Assembly: GCF_030812475.1 (NCBI RefSeq)
Contig: NZ_JAUSSR010000008.1
Location: forward strand, 281,505-345,504
Source of the DNA: Pseudomonas lini
Lineage (GTDB): Bacteria; Pseudomonadota; Gammaproteobacteria; Pseudomonadales; Pseudomonadaceae
Direction of reading: 5' to 3'
Length of the DNA stretch: 64,000 bases
Made by a program: the position numbers and the translations under genes. The notes under the pieces were generated by a model. It was not told the origin of the DNA. It did no database searches and was given only the letters and a program-made list of their open reading frames with translations. Positions within the stretch are counted from its first letter, which is position 1, and each line of letters opens with the position of its first letter. Below, in pieces: positions 53,686-63,386 of this stretch.

Positions 53686-54858
53686 ATGGCTTGGAATGAG
53701 CCGGGTGGCAACTCGAATAATCAGGATCCTTGGGGTGGCAAGCGCCGCAATAACGGCGACCGCAAGGGGCCACCGGATCTCGACGAGGCCTTCCGAAAGC
53801 TGCAGGAAAGCCTGAACGGGTTGTTCGGTGGTGGTAAGAAACGCGGTGATGACGGCGGCGGTTCGGGCAGGAGTGGCGGCTTCGGCGGCATTCTTGGCAT
53901 CGGCCTGGTCGTGTTGGCGGCCGTGTGGCTGTACAGCGCGGTCTACGTAGTCGACGAGCAGGAGCAAGCCGTGGTGCTGCGCTTCGGCAAGTACTACGAA
54001 ACCGTCGGCCCGGGCTTGAACATCTACTTCCCGCCGATCGATCAAAAGTACCTGGAAAACGTCACGCGTGAGCGGGCGTATACCAAGCAGGGTCAGATGC
54101 TGACTGAAGACGAAAACATCGTCGAAGTGCCGCTGACCGTGCAGTACAAGATCAGCAACCTGCAGGACTTCGTGCTGAGCGTCGATCAGCCGGAAATCAG
54201 TCTGCAACACGCGACCGAAAGTGCCCTGCGCCATGTTGTGGGTTCCACCGCGATGGATCAGGTGTTGACCGAAGGTCGTGAGTTGATGGCCAGCGAAATC
54301 AAGGAGCGCCTGCAACGCTTCATGGACACCTATCGCACCGGTATCACCGTCACTCAGGTCAACGTACAGAGCGCAGCGGCACCGCGTGAAGTGCAGGAAG
54401 CCTTCGATGACGTGATCCGCGCCCGTGAAGACGAGCAGCGTTCGCGTAACCAGGCGGAAACCTATGCCAACGGCGTCGTGCCGGAAGCCCGTGGTCAGGC
54501 CCAGCGCATCATTGAAGATGCCAACGGTTACCGTGACGAAACCGTCTCGCGCGCCAAGGGTGAGGCCGATCGCTTCACCAAGCTGGTCAGCGAATATCGC
54601 AAGGCACCTGAAGTCACCCGCGAGCGTCTGTACCTGGACACCATGCAGGAAGTCTTCAGCAACACCAGCAAGGTTCTTGTAACCGGCAACAAGAATGGCC
54701 AGAGCAATCTGCTCTACCTGCCGCTGGACAAGATGGTCGAAAGTGGTCGCAACACCAGCACTCCGGTGACTGGCGCCGCAGCCACCAGCAATGAAGCGAA
54801 TGCGCGTGCGGCAGCTGATCTGCAGCAACAGCAGGCACGTACCAGGGAGAGTCGCTGA
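53686..54858 (+). CDS. hflK: FtsH protease modulator HflK
   Basis: The 390-residue protein has a Gly- and Asn-rich N-terminal tail (about 1-65), one membrane helix (FGGILGIGLVVLAAVWLYSAV near 65-85) and a periplasmic SPFH/band-7 domain, then a helical region and a Gln-rich end. With HflC it forms a cage around FtsH. ATG 53686 has GGAG six bases upstream; earlier in-frame starts are not conserved. It overlaps hflC (TGATG). Confidence 0.95.
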   Translation: MAWNEPGGNSNNQDPWGGKRRNNGDRKGPPDLDEAFRKLQESLNGLFGGGKKRGDDGGGSGRSGGFGGILGIGLVVLAAVWLYSAVYVVDEQEQAVVLRFGKYYETVGPGLNIYFPPIDQKYLENVTRERAYTKQGQMLTEDENIVEVPLTVQYKISNLQDFVLSVDQPEISLQHATESALRHVVGSTAMDQVLTEGRELMASEIKERLQRFMDTYRTGITVTQVNVQSAAAPREVQEAFDDVIRAREDEQRSRNQAETYANGVVPEARGQAQRIIEDANGYRDETVSRAKGEADRFTKLVSEYRKAPEVTRERLYLDTMQEVFSNTSKVLVTGNKNGQSNLLYLPLDKMVESGRNTSTPVTGAAATSNEANARAAADLQQQQARTRESR

Positions 54859-55727
54859 TGAGCAATAAATCGCTGATCGCCCTTATTGTCGTGGTCGTCG
54901 TGGCGATCGCCGCCTGGAACTGCTTCTACATCGTGGCTCAGACCGAGCGTGCGGTGTTGCTGCAGTTCGGACGCGTGGTCCAGGCTGATGTCCAGCCAGG
55001 CTTGCATGTGAAAGTGCCCTACGTGAACAAGGTGCGTAAATTCGATGCGCGCCTGATGACACTGGATGCACCGACGCAGCGCTTCCTGACGCTGGAAAAG
55101 AAAGCCGTCATGGTCGATGCCTACGCCAAGTGGCGCGTGAAAGACGCCGAGCGCTACTACACTGCGACTTCCGGCCTCAAGCAGATTGCCGACGAGCGTC
55201 TTTCCCGTCGTCTGGAATCGGGCCTGCGTGACCAGTTTGGTAAGCGCACGTTGCACGAAGTGGTGTCCGGTGAGCGCGATGCGCTGATGACCGATATCAC
55301 CGCTTCGCTGAACAAGATGGCGGAAAAAGAGCTGGGCATCGAAGTGGTCGATGTTCGGGTCAAGGCCATCGATCTGCCGAAAGAAGTGAACCGCAGTGTG
55401 TTCGAGCGCATGAGCTCCGAGCGTGAGCGTGAAGCTCGCGAGCACCGCGCCAAGGGTAACGAACTGGCAGAAGGCATTCGTGCCGATGCCGATCGTCAAC
55501 GTCGGGTGTTGCTGGCTGAAGCCTATCGTGAATCCGAAGAGGTTCGCGGTGACGGTGATGCCCAGGCAGCTGCAATCTACTCCAAGGCCTACGGCCAGGA
55601 TCAGGAGTTCTACGGTTTCTACCGTAGTCTGCGCGCCTACCGTGAAAGCTTCGCAAACAAATCCGACGTCATGGTCCTGGACCCAAGCAGCGACTTCTTC
55701 CGTTACCTGGAAAAAGCCAAGCCTTGA
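54858..55727 (+). CDS. hflC: FtsH protease modulator HflC
   Basis: The 289-residue partner of HflK has an N-terminal helix (SLIALIVVVVVAIAAWNCFYI) and an SPFH/band-7 domain. YVNKVRKFDARLMTLDAP and ERMSSEREREAREHRAKG are typical. It regulates FtsH turnover of membrane proteins. It ends the hfl run and is followed by two hairpins. Confidence 0.95.
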   Translation: MSNKSLIALIVVVVVAIAAWNCFYIVAQTERAVLLQFGRVVQADVQPGLHVKVPYVNKVRKFDARLMTLDAPTQRFLTLEKKAVMVDAYAKWRVKDAERYYTATSGLKQIADERLSRRLESGLRDQFGKRTLHEVVSGERDALMTDITASLNKMAEKELGIEVVDVRVKAIDLPKEVNRSVFERMSSEREREAREHRAKGNELAEGIRADADRQRRVLLAEAYRESEEVRGDGDAQAAAIYSKAYGQDQEFYGFYRSLRAYRESFANKSDVMVLDPSSDFFRYLEKAKP

Positions 55728-55743
55728 TACCTCGTTGACCTGA

Positions 55744-55783
55744 ATCATCCCCGCCTGGCGGCTACAGCCTCGGGCGGGGTGAT
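55744..55783 (+). terminator. hairpin after hflC
   Basis: ATCA-T-CCCCGCC and GGCGGGG-TGAT pair with one bulged T around a 17-nt loop. Only a weak CCTTTG follows. Confidence 0.6.
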
Positions 55784-55812
55784 CCTTTGAGAAAACGAGT
55801 GTATGATGCGGC

Positions 55813-55836
55813 AGCCGGGAAATTCCCGGCTTTTTT
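55813..55836 (+). terminator. second, strong terminator between hflC and hisZ
   Basis: AGCCGGGA and TCCCGGCT form a perfect stem with loop AAT, followed by TTTTTT. The gene-free stretch 55728-56041 holds this, the previous hairpin and no convincing gene. Confidence 0.9.
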
Positions 55837-56041
55837 GCGTCTGCACGTTTGATTGCTGTTCTTGTACAGGCGCCCGAGTTGAATGACTCGACAGGTTTTT
55901 CGAGGAAAGTGGTTGGCGAAGCCGATTTCAGGCTTTTCGCCCAGTTGTTCATGCGCGTGTTTTGCACATGGGCCGATCATTTTCTGCTTCACTCAAGGCT
56001 CGCCCATAGGCTGGCCGCCCGGACCATAGGGGAATGGCGTA

Positions 56042-57229
56042 ATGGCAACGGTAGACCGCTGGCTGCTGCCAGATGGCATCGAAGAAGTACTGCCACCAGA
56101 AGCGGCGCGCATTGAAGTAGCGCGTCGTCAGGTGTTGGATCTGTTCCAGAGCTGGGGTTACGAGTTTGTCGTGACTCCCCATATCGAGTACCTCGAATCC
56201 CTGCTGACCGGCGCGGGCTCGGACCTCGATCTGCGTACCTTCAAGGTCATCGACCCGCAATCGGGCCGGCAGATGGGTTTCCGTGCTGACATCACGCCGC
56301 AAGTGGCGCGCATCGATGCGCACACCCTGCGGCGCGAAGGTCCGAGCCGTCTTTGTTATGCCGGTAGCGTGCTGCATGCTCAACCGCGCGCACTGTCGTC
56401 CTCGCGTAGCCCGATTCAGTTGGGCGCCGAGTTGTACGGCGATGGCAGCCCGAGCAGCGACGTGGAAGTCATCAGCCTGATGCTGGCCATGCTGCAATTG
56501 GCCGACGTGCCGGATGTGCATATGGACCTCGGGCATGTCGGTATCTACCGTGGCCTGGCCCGCGCCGCCGGGTTGTCCGGTGAAGTCGAGCAACAGTTGT
56601 TCGACGCATTGCAACGCAAGGCCATCGACGAGGTCATTACCTTGACCGAAGGCTTGCCTGCCAATCTGTCGGGCATGCTGCGAGCGCTGGTCGACCTGTG
56701 TGGGGGTCGTGAAGTATTGAGCGCTGCTCGCGAGCGTCTGGCGGATGCGCCGGCGCCGGTTTTGGCGGCGCTGGACGATTTGCTTGCGATTGCCGAGCGT
56801 CTGTCCGCGCGTTTCCCTGAATTACCGCTGTATTTCGACCTGGGCGAGTTGCGCGGCTACCACTACCACACCGGTGTGGTGTTCGCGGTGTTCGTACCGG
56901 GTGTTGGCCAGTCCATTGCCCAGGGCGGTCGTTACGACGACATCGGCGCCGACTTCGGTCGGGCGCGTCCGGCAACCGGCTTCTCCACCGATTTGAAAAC
57001 CCTGGTGACCCTGGGGCGTGCTGATATCGAGTTACCGTCCGGCGGTATCTGGATGCCGGACAGTACGGATGCGGCACTCTGGCAGCAGGTTTGCCAGTTG
57101 CGCAGTGAGGGTCAGCGTGTCGTTCAGGCATTGCCTGGACAACTATTGGCCGCCGCCCGTGAAGCGGACTGCGACCGACAATTGATTCAGCAGAACGGGC
57201 ATTGGCAAGTATCGCCACTGGCTTCTTGA
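56042..57229 (+). CDS. hisZ: ATP phosphoribosyltransferase regulatory subunit HisZ
   Basis: The 395-residue protein is a class II histidyl-tRNA synthetase paralogue. It shows motif 2-like FRADITPQVARIDAH and the GSDLDLRTFKVID region but has no tRNA-synthetase activity in known members. It activates short-form HisG in histidine synthesis. ATG 56042 matches the conserved MATVDRWLLPDG start. It precedes purA by 54 bp. Confidence 0.94.
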   Translation: MATVDRWLLPDGIEEVLPPEAARIEVARRQVLDLFQSWGYEFVVTPHIEYLESLLTGAGSDLDLRTFKVIDPQSGRQMGFRADITPQVARIDAHTLRREGPSRLCYAGSVLHAQPRALSSSRSPIQLGAELYGDGSPSSDVEVISLMLAMLQLADVPDVHMDLGHVGIYRGLARAAGLSGEVEQQLFDALQRKAIDEVITLTEGLPANLSGMLRALVDLCGGREVLSAARERLADAPAPVLAALDDLLAIAERLSARFPELPLYFDLGELRGYHYHTGVVFAVFVPGVGQSIAQGGRYDDIGADFGRARPATGFSTDLKTLVTLGRADIELPSGGIWMPDSTDAALWQQVCQLRSEGQRVVQALPGQLLAAAREADCDRQLIQQNGHWQVSPLAS

Positions 57230-57283
57230 GTTTTCCTGCCGGCTGCCGCCGGCACCAAGTTTGCGCGAATGAGGACAAGTGTT

Positions 57284-58573
57284 ATGGGTAAGAATGTCGT
57301 AGTCCTGGGCACCCAATGGGGTGATGAGGGCAAAGGCAAGATCGTTGATCTGCTGACCGAACATGCTGCCGCCGTAGTGCGCTACCAGGGTGGCCACAAC
57401 GCTGGTCACACCCTGGTGATCGATGGCGAAAAAACCGTCTTGCACCTGATCCCGTCGGGCGTGTTGCGCGAAGGCGTGCAGTGCCTGATCGGCAACGGCG
57501 TGGTGGTTGCACCCGACGCCCTGCTGCGGGAAATCATCAAGCTGGAAGAGAAAGGCGTGCCGGTGCGCGAGCGCCTGCGTATCAGCCCGTCTTGCCCGCT
57601 GATCCTGTCCTTCCACGTAGCGCTGGACCAGGCCCGTGAAAAAGCCCGTGGCGAGCTGAAGATCGGCACCACCGGTCGCGGCATCGGCCCGGCGTACGAA
57701 GACAAGGTTGCACGTCGCGGCCTGCGTGTTGGCGACCTGCTCAATATGCCGCGCTTTGAAGACAAGCTGCGTGAGCTGGTGGAATACCACAACTTCATGC
57801 TGGTGGGTTACTACAAAGAGCCCGCCATCGATTTCGAAAAGACCCTGGTCGAGTGCAAGGAATACGCTGAGCTGCTCAAGCCGCTGATGCTGGACGTGAC
57901 GGCTGAGCTGCACGACCTGCGTCGCGCTGGCAAAGACATCATGTTCGAAGGCGCCCAAGGTTCGTTGCTGGACATCGACCACGGTACCTACCCATACGTG
58001 ACCAGCTCCAACACCACTGCTGGCGGCGTTGCTACCGGTTCGGGTGTCGGCCCCATGTTCCTGGACTACATCCTGGGCATCACCAAGGCTTACACCACGC
58101 GTGTTGGTTCGGGTCCATTTCCGACTGAGCTGTTCGACGAAGTCGGTGCGCATCTGGCCAAGCAAGGTCACGAGTTTGGCGCGACTACCGGCCGTGCTCG
58201 TCGTTGCGGCTGGTTCGACGCTGTTATCCTGCGTCGCGCAATCGATGTAAACAGCATCTCGGGTATCTGTCTGACCAAGCTGGACGTACTCGATGGTCTG
58301 GAAACCATCAACATCTGCGTCGGCTACAAAGATGCAGAAGGTAAAGACGTTGCCCCGACTGACGCTGACAGCTACGTGGGTCTGCAGCCTGTTTACGAAG
58401 AAGTGCCGGGCTGGACCGAATCGACCGTGGGTGCCAAAACCCTGGAAGAGCTGCCAGCCAACGCTCGTGCTTACATCAAGCGGGTCGAAGCGCTGATTGG
58501 CGCGCCGATCGACATTATTTCGACGGGCCCGGACCGCAACGAAACCATCGTTCTGCGTCATCCGTTCGCTTGA
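57284..58573 (+). CDS. purA: adenylosuccinate synthetase PurA
   Basis: The 429-residue GTP-dependent enzyme converts IMP and aspartate to adenylosuccinate. The phosphate-binding GTQWGDEGKGK is at residues 8-18, GTTGRGIGPAY near 128 and TTGRARRCGW near 300. ATG 57284 has GAGG nine bases upstream. It ends at a strong terminator. Confidence 0.97.
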   Translation: MGKNVVVLGTQWGDEGKGKIVDLLTEHAAAVVRYQGGHNAGHTLVIDGEKTVLHLIPSGVLREGVQCLIGNGVVVAPDALLREIIKLEEKGVPVRERLRISPSCPLILSFHVALDQAREKARGELKIGTTGRGIGPAYEDKVARRGLRVGDLLNMPRFEDKLRELVEYHNFMLVGYYKEPAIDFEKTLVECKEYAELLKPLMLDVTAELHDLRRAGKDIMFEGAQGSLLDIDHGTYPYVTSSNTTAGGVATGSGVGPMFLDYILGITKAYTTRVGSGPFPTELFDEVGAHLAKQGHEFGATTGRARRCGWFDAVILRRAIDVNSISGICLTKLDVLDGLETINICVGYKDAEGKDVAPTDADSYVGLQPVYEEVPGWTESTVGAKTLEELPANARAYIKRVEALIGAPIDIISTGPDRNETIVLRHPFA

Positions 58574-58592
58574 CAAGTCGTTGATGTAAAAC

Positions 58593-58620
58593 ACAAAGGC
58601 CCCTTGACAGGGGCCTTTGT
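58593..58620. terminator. terminator after purA
   Basis: ACAAAGGCCCC and GGGGCCTTTGT are perfect 11-bp complements around TTGACA, 20 bp past the stop. Confidence 0.88.
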
Positions 58621-58723
58621 CGTTTGTGCCTGTCCGACGGCATGACCTTTGCTGTGATCTTCATTAAGTGCATCTTTTTCAGGGTGCCATCAATTTAATG
58701 GCGTCAAAGCAGAAGGATTTCCT

Positions 58724-60658
58724 GTGTCGGCCGTTCTCTCTCTGTTACAAAGCCGTTTATTGCGACCCGTGTTCGTTACCTTGGGTATCGCTCTCCTGGT
58801 GCAGGTGCTGGTGGCTGTCGCCCTGACGCGGAGCACGGTGACTGCGCTTGAGGCCGATCTTGCGTTGCGCCTCGGTGCCGACAGTCAAAAGCTCTCCACT
58901 GAACTGGAGCAGGCAGGGCGTGAAGTCACGTCGAGCCTTGATAGCCTTTCTACCAACACGCGTCAGCGCCTTACGGCCGGTTTGTCCTCGCGATTGAAGG
59001 ATGAGCAGGCGCAGTTGCGGGCGACGCTGGAGAAGGATCTGAAGGATTCCGCCAACGACATGGCACAGCTCCTGGCCTCCGTCGCACCCCGCGCCATGTG
59101 GGACAGCGATGTTCCTACCCTGTCCGAATTCGCCCGTCGGGCCCAGCGTAATCCCAACGTGCTGTTCGTGGTCTACGACGACGCCACGGGCCAGCACCTG
59201 ACGCGTTACCTCAACAGGGAAAACCCGATCAACAAAGCCTTGCTGGAAAAAGGCCAGGGCGAGCGGGCGCTGGACAAGGTGCTGGACGCAGCGAAGAACG
59301 ATCCGTCGGTGTACTACCTCGAGGCCTCGATCAACCCCAATGGCGTGGAAATCGGCAAAGTCCTGATGGGGGTCTCGACCGCCTCGGTAGAAACCGATGT
59401 AGCGGCGCTGGACAAGCGTTTCCTCGCGTTGATCGCCAGCAGCGACGAGCTGGTGGGCGACAGCCTCAAAGGCGCGGCGGCTGACAGCGCCACGGCGATG
59501 CGTGCGCGGCTGCAGTCGGCGCAGGCCACCGCGTCCGAGATGAAATCCAACACCACGGCGACTGTGCAGGAAGCTGCGACAACGTTGCGCTGGCGCATCG
59601 GCATGGGGCTGGCGGTCGTGGGCTTCGCTGTGCTGTTGCTGCTCGCGGTGGTGCTGGGGCGTCGAGTGGTCAATCGCTTGAGAACGCTCATCGCCGCCAT
59701 GGATGACCTGGCAGCGGGTGAGGGCGACCTGACCAAGCGCGTGCAGATCAACAGCAAGGACGAAATCGGCGACATGGCCTCGGCGGTCAATCGCTTCGTG
59801 GACAAGTTGCAGCCGATCGTGCGTGAGGCGGGTGATGTGGCCCAGCGCACCGGTGTGGAAATTGGCGCCATGACCTTGCGCAACGCTGGCGCCGATGCGG
59901 CGGCCGGCCTGCAGCGTGATGAGGTGGCGGAGAGCTTGCGTGCGTTGTCGCAGATGGCGGATGACGCTCAGTCGGAAAGCAATGCCATGCAGGCGGCGCT
60001 GCAGCAGGTGGTGGATATTCGTTCGGCCACCGATGAAAACACTCGCACCTCGGCCAAGGTCGGCAGCCTGATCGAAGCGTTGGCCGGGCAGGTCGATACC
60101 GGCTCCAAGGTCATCGAGCGGCTGGCGCAGCAGAGTGAACAGATTGAAGTGGTGCTGACAGTGATTCACGGGATCGCCGAACAGACCAACCTGCTGGCTC
60201 TGAACGCGGCCATCGAAGCGGCGCGAGCCGGCGAGACCGGTCGCGGCTTTGCGGTGGTGGCTGACGAAGTGCGGGCGCTGGCGAGCAAGACCCAGAGCTC
60301 CACGGGCGACATCCAGGCGCATATCGTCGCGCTGCAAGAGGGTGCGCGTGAGGCGGTGGCCGCGATCGGTCAAGCCGGGCGGCAGGCCAGTGAAGGTTTG
60401 CTGGTGTTGCGTGACAGTGCGCGGTTGCAGCAGTCGGTACAGGCATCCGTCGAGCAGGTCCATGTGGCGATAGGTTTGGCGACCCAAGCGGCGGCCCATC
60501 AGGCGCGGGGTGCGCAAGCGGTGCGCGGGCGGGTCGAGACTATTCATGCGCAGGCCGAAAAGGCCGCTCAGGCGGTGGTGGAGACTACGGCCAGCGGCAA
60601 GGTGCTGGATGGGTTGGCGGCGCAATTGAAGGCGAGTCTGGGGCAGTTTAGGGCTTAG
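58724..60658 (+). CDS. methyl-accepting chemotaxis protein
   Basis: The 644-residue chemoreceptor has TM1 near residues 13-35, a mostly helical periplasmic domain of about 250 residues, TM2 near 290-311, a HAMP domain and the long cytoplasmic signalling hairpin. The hairpin tip IAEQTNLLALNAAIEAARAG near 484 is the invariant family motif. There is no C-terminal receptor pentapeptide. The periplasmic domain has no ligand motif I can name. The start is GTG 58724 with AAGGA six bases upstream. It stands alone between purA and an iron transporter. Confidence 0.9.
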   Translation: MSAVLSLLQSRLLRPVFVTLGIALLVQVLVAVALTRSTVTALEADLALRLGADSQKLSTELEQAGREVTSSLDSLSTNTRQRLTAGLSSRLKDEQAQLRATLEKDLKDSANDMAQLLASVAPRAMWDSDVPTLSEFARRAQRNPNVLFVVYDDATGQHLTRYLNRENPINKALLEKGQGERALDKVLDAAKNDPSVYYLEASINPNGVEIGKVLMGVSTASVETDVAALDKRFLALIASSDELVGDSLKGAAADSATAMRARLQSAQATASEMKSNTTATVQEAATTLRWRIGMGLAVVGFAVLLLLAVVLGRRVVNRLRTLIAAMDDLAAGEGDLTKRVQINSKDEIGDMASAVNRFVDKLQPIVREAGDVAQRTGVEIGAMTLRNAGADAAAGLQRDEVAESLRALSQMADDAQSESNAMQAALQQVVDIRSATDENTRTSAKVGSLIEALAGQVDTGSKVIERLAQQSEQIEVVLTVIHGIAEQTNLLALNAAIEAARAGETGRGFAVVADEVRALASKTQSSTGDIQAHIVALQEGAREAVAAIGQAGRQASEGLLVLRDSARLQQSVQASVEQVHVAIGLATQAAAHQARGAQAVRGRVETIHAQAEKAAQAVVETTASGKVLDGLAAQLKASLGQFRA

Positions 60659-60681
60659 GATTTGTGTTGACTGGTCTGACG

Positions 60682-60768
60682 CCATCGCGAGCAAGCTCGC
60701 TCCCACAGTTGACCGGGTTTTTCCAGAAGGAATGCGATCGAATGTGGGAGCGAGCTTGCTCGCGATGG
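60682..60768. repeat. REP pair, tail-to-tail (GTGGGAGCGAGC type)
   Basis: CCATCGCGAGCAAGCTCGC and its inverted copy are about 30 nt apart. They separate the convergent chemoreceptor and iron permease genes. Confidence 0.88.
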
Positions 60769-60773
60769 CGGTC

Positions 60774-62339
60774 TCAACGGCTCAGATACATCCGGGTTGT
60801 CAGCAGGTAAACCGGCAACCCCGACACCAGTATCAGCAGCGCCGCATAAGGCGCCGCCGCCGCAAATTCCACATTCGCGGTATGCGCCCAAACTTCCGTG
60901 GCCAGGGTGTTAAGTCCGGTAGGACTCAACAGCAACGTCGCCGTCAGCTCCTTCATCGCATCCAGGAACACCAGCGCAAACGCTGCGCCCAACGCCGGGA
61001 AGATGATCGGCAGGGTCACCCGGCAAAACGCACTGAACGACGACGCCCCCAACGTGCGCGCAGCCTCTTCCAGTTGTGGCGCAGCCTTGTTCAGGGCCGT
61101 GCGAATAGGCGCTTGAGCCAACGGCAGGAACAGCAGCGCATAGGCAATCAGCAACAACGTTGAAGTCTGATACAGCACCGGCACATAGTGCAGCGCGAAG
61201 TACACCAGCGTCAGTGCAATCACCAGCCCTGGCAATGCGTGCAGCAGATACGGCAGGCGCTCGGCCCAGATCGCCAGTCGACCCTTATGGCGCACCACCA
61301 GCAAGCCCACGGGAACGGCCAGCACCAGGCACAGTGTCGCGCCACCGAGGGACAGCGCCAGGGACGAGAGCAAGGCTTCGCCGATCGCGGCTACCGGGAA
61401 CGCCGCTGACGATCCCACCGCCAACCAGTACGCCAGCATTCCCAGCGGAATGCCGCTGCCGACGATCGCCAGCGTCAAGCAATAGAGCTGTCCGACCGTC
61501 GCCCACGGACCGAGGCGAACCTGTTCCGCCCGGCGTGCCGCGCCTTGGCCGGTGCGCACGTGCCGGCCTTTGCCGCGCACTCGCAACTCCAGCCACAGCA
61601 GTATCAGGCACAATCCAAGCAGTACCGCCGACAGCATCGCCGCGTTGGCGTTGCTGAATTCCAGTTCGAATTGCTGATAAATCGCCGTGGTGAAGGTCTG
61701 CAGGCCAATGATCGACAAGGCGCCGAATTCCACCAGCATGTGCAGCGCGATCAGCAGTGATCCGGCGAGCAGCGATGGCCAGAGCAGTGGCAAGGTAACC
61801 CTGAAGAACACCCCCCAGCGATGCTGTCCCAGCGTGCGAGCGGACTCCTCGAGAGAGGGGTCGAGATTGCGCAGTGTCGCCGCCACCGGCAGGAATATCA
61901 GTGGATACTTGGACAGGGACATCACCAGAATTGCCCCGCCCAGGCCTTCGAAGTGAGCGCTCAGGGAGACCCAGGTAAAACTGCTGACGAACGCCGGCAC
62001 GGCGAACGGCAGGCACAGGATCACGCCCCACACTCGGCGTCCCGGCAGATTGCTGCGCTCCAGCAGCCAGGCCAGTGACAGGCCGATCACACCGCAGGCC
62101 AGGGTCACACCGATCATCAGTGCCAGGGTGTTGCGCAGAAGGCCGAACACATACGGCCGCCACAGCAGGTGCAGCGCTTCGGCCCAGCCGGCTTGCCAGG
62201 TCTTGAGCCCGACATAAGCCAGTGGCAGCAGGCTAAGCACGACCAGCAGCAGAACCGGCAACAGCAACCAGATCGATGGCCGTTTGCGCCGTGGCACATA
62301 ACCTCCGCGCGCGGCCGGGGCGGATACCGATGGGTTCAT
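60774..62339 (-). CDS. iron(III) ABC transporter permease (FbpB/SfuB type)
   Basis: The 521-residue protein is a fused double permease with about twelve membrane helices. Each half has an EAA loop: EESARTLGQHRWGVFFRVTL and EEAARTLGASSFSAFCRVTL. Such proteins carry ferric ions across the inner membrane. Its ATG overlaps the stop of the binding-protein gene (TAATG). No ATPase gene lies in this window, so that subunit must be elsewhere. Confidence 0.9.
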   Translation of the reverse strand: MNPSVSAPAARGGYVPRRKRPSIWLLLPVLLLVVLSLLPLAYVGLKTWQAGWAEALHLLWRPYVFGLLRNTLALMIGVTLACGVIGLSLAWLLERSNLPGRRVWGVILCLPFAVPAFVSSFTWVSLSAHFEGLGGAILVMSLSKYPLIFLPVAATLRNLDPSLEESARTLGQHRWGVFFRVTLPLLWPSLLAGSLLIALHMLVEFGALSIIGLQTFTTAIYQQFELEFSNANAAMLSAVLLGLCLILLWLELRVRGKGRHVRTGQGAARRAEQVRLGPWATVGQLYCLTLAIVGSGIPLGMLAYWLAVGSSAAFPVAAIGEALLSSLALSLGGATLCLVLAVPVGLLVVRHKGRLAIWAERLPYLLHALPGLVIALTLVYFALHYVPVLYQTSTLLLIAYALLFLPLAQAPIRTALNKAAPQLEEAARTLGASSFSAFCRVTLPIIFPALGAAFALVFLDAMKELTATLLLSPTGLNTLATEVWAHTANVEFAAAAPYAALLILVSGLPVYLLTTRMYLSR

Positions 62340-63349
62340 TAATTCAAACCAACGTCACGTTCCAGATCCAGGGCTTCTTCGGCATTGCCAAGATCGGCTG
62401 GCGTGACCTTTGGTGCCTCCAGTTCGCCGAACGGCTTGAGGCCGCGATCCGATTGCATGCCTTTGTGCAGCGGGTATTCGGCGGTGGTCTGGGTGATGAC
62501 CCGCTGGCCTTCTTCACTGGCCATGTAGGCGAGGAATTGCTGGGCTTCTTGTGGATGTTTGCTGGATTTCAGCACAGCCGCGCTGGAAACCGTGATCAAG
62601 CCGCCGACGTCGCCACCGGTGAAGTAATGCAGTTTCGACTCGAGCTGGCCCTTTTCACGTTGCAGTGCGAACCAGTAGTAGTTGTTGACCAGCACGGTGG
62701 CGACTTCGCCGTTTTCCACGGCCTTCAGTGCAACCATGTTGTTACTGTAGGTTTTGCCGAACGCGCGCAGGCCGGTCAGCCACTCTTCAGCCGCGTCCAT
62801 GCCGTGTACCTTGATGATCGCCACTGCCTGTTCCTGGAACGCGCCGCTGGTAGGCACGAAGCCGACCTTGCCTTGCCACTTCGGAGCGGAGAACTCCATT
62901 ACCGACTTGGGCAGGTCTTTTTCGTCGATCAGTTTCGGGTTGAAAGCGACGACGCGGACCCGAGCGGTGATGCCGATCCAGGTGCCATTGCCGGCGACGT
63001 AGTCTTTTGGCAGGACGGCGAGCGTGGCGGCATCGGTCTGCGCCAGCAAGCCCTGTTCGCCGAGCTTGTTCAGCGGGGGTGATTCTTCGGTGTAGATCAC
63101 GTCGGCGGGGGAGCGGTCGCCTTCTTCGACGACCTGGCTGGCGAGCTGGTTGCTGCTGCCCTTGCGCACATTGACGTGAATGCCGGTCTTGGCTTCAAAG
63201 GCTTTGGCGATCGCATCGCCGACTTCCTTGTGTTGTCCGTTATAGAGCGTCAAGGAAACTGGATCGGCGGCCTGGGTGAGGGGTGTGGCCAGTGCCAGGC
63301 CGAGCAGGGTGATGGTCAGGCCGCGGCGCAGGGTATTTCGAAACAACAT
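62339..63349 (-). CDS. iron(III) ABC transporter substrate-binding protein (FbpA type)
   Basis: The 336-residue precursor has a signal peptide cut near residue 27 (LTQAADPVS). The mature protein starts with the LTLYNGQHKEV strand of FbpA/HitA-type proteins. ADVIYTEE and YSNNMVALKAVENGEV regions fit ferric-binding proteins, and a tandem Tyr (NNYYWF) near 220 fits the iron-ligand Tyr pair. It delivers Fe3+ to the permease. ATG 63349 has GAGGA upstream. A Fur-like box lies 38 bp upstream. Confidence 0.9.
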   Translation of the reverse strand: MLFRNTLRRGLTITLLGLALATPLTQAADPVSLTLYNGQHKEVGDAIAKAFEAKTGIHVNVRKGSSNQLASQVVEEGDRSPADVIYTEESPPLNKLGEQGLLAQTDAATLAVLPKDYVAGNGTWIGITARVRVVAFNPKLIDEKDLPKSVMEFSAPKWQGKVGFVPTSGAFQEQAVAIIKVHGMDAAEEWLTGLRAFGKTYSNNMVALKAVENGEVATVLVNNYYWFALQREKGQLESKLHYFTGGDVGGLITVSSAAVLKSSKHPQEAQQFLAYMASEEGQRVITQTTAEYPLHKGMQSDRGLKPFGELEAPKVTPADLGNAEEALDLERDVGLN

Positions 63350-63386
63350 TCGCAGGGTTCCTCACTGTCGCATTGTAAAATCTTGC

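Noticed and set aside
55849..56115. An 88-codon plus-strand frame between hflC and hisZ
   Set aside because: It overlaps the start of hisZ in another frame, has no ribosome-binding site and no similarity to DUF2065.
58757..60706. A 649-codon open frame on the minus strand opposite the chemoreceptor gene
   Set aside because: It mirrors codon bias of the real gene, has low-complexity His/Arg/Gln-rich content, no domain and no ribosome-binding site; a GC-rich shadow frame.
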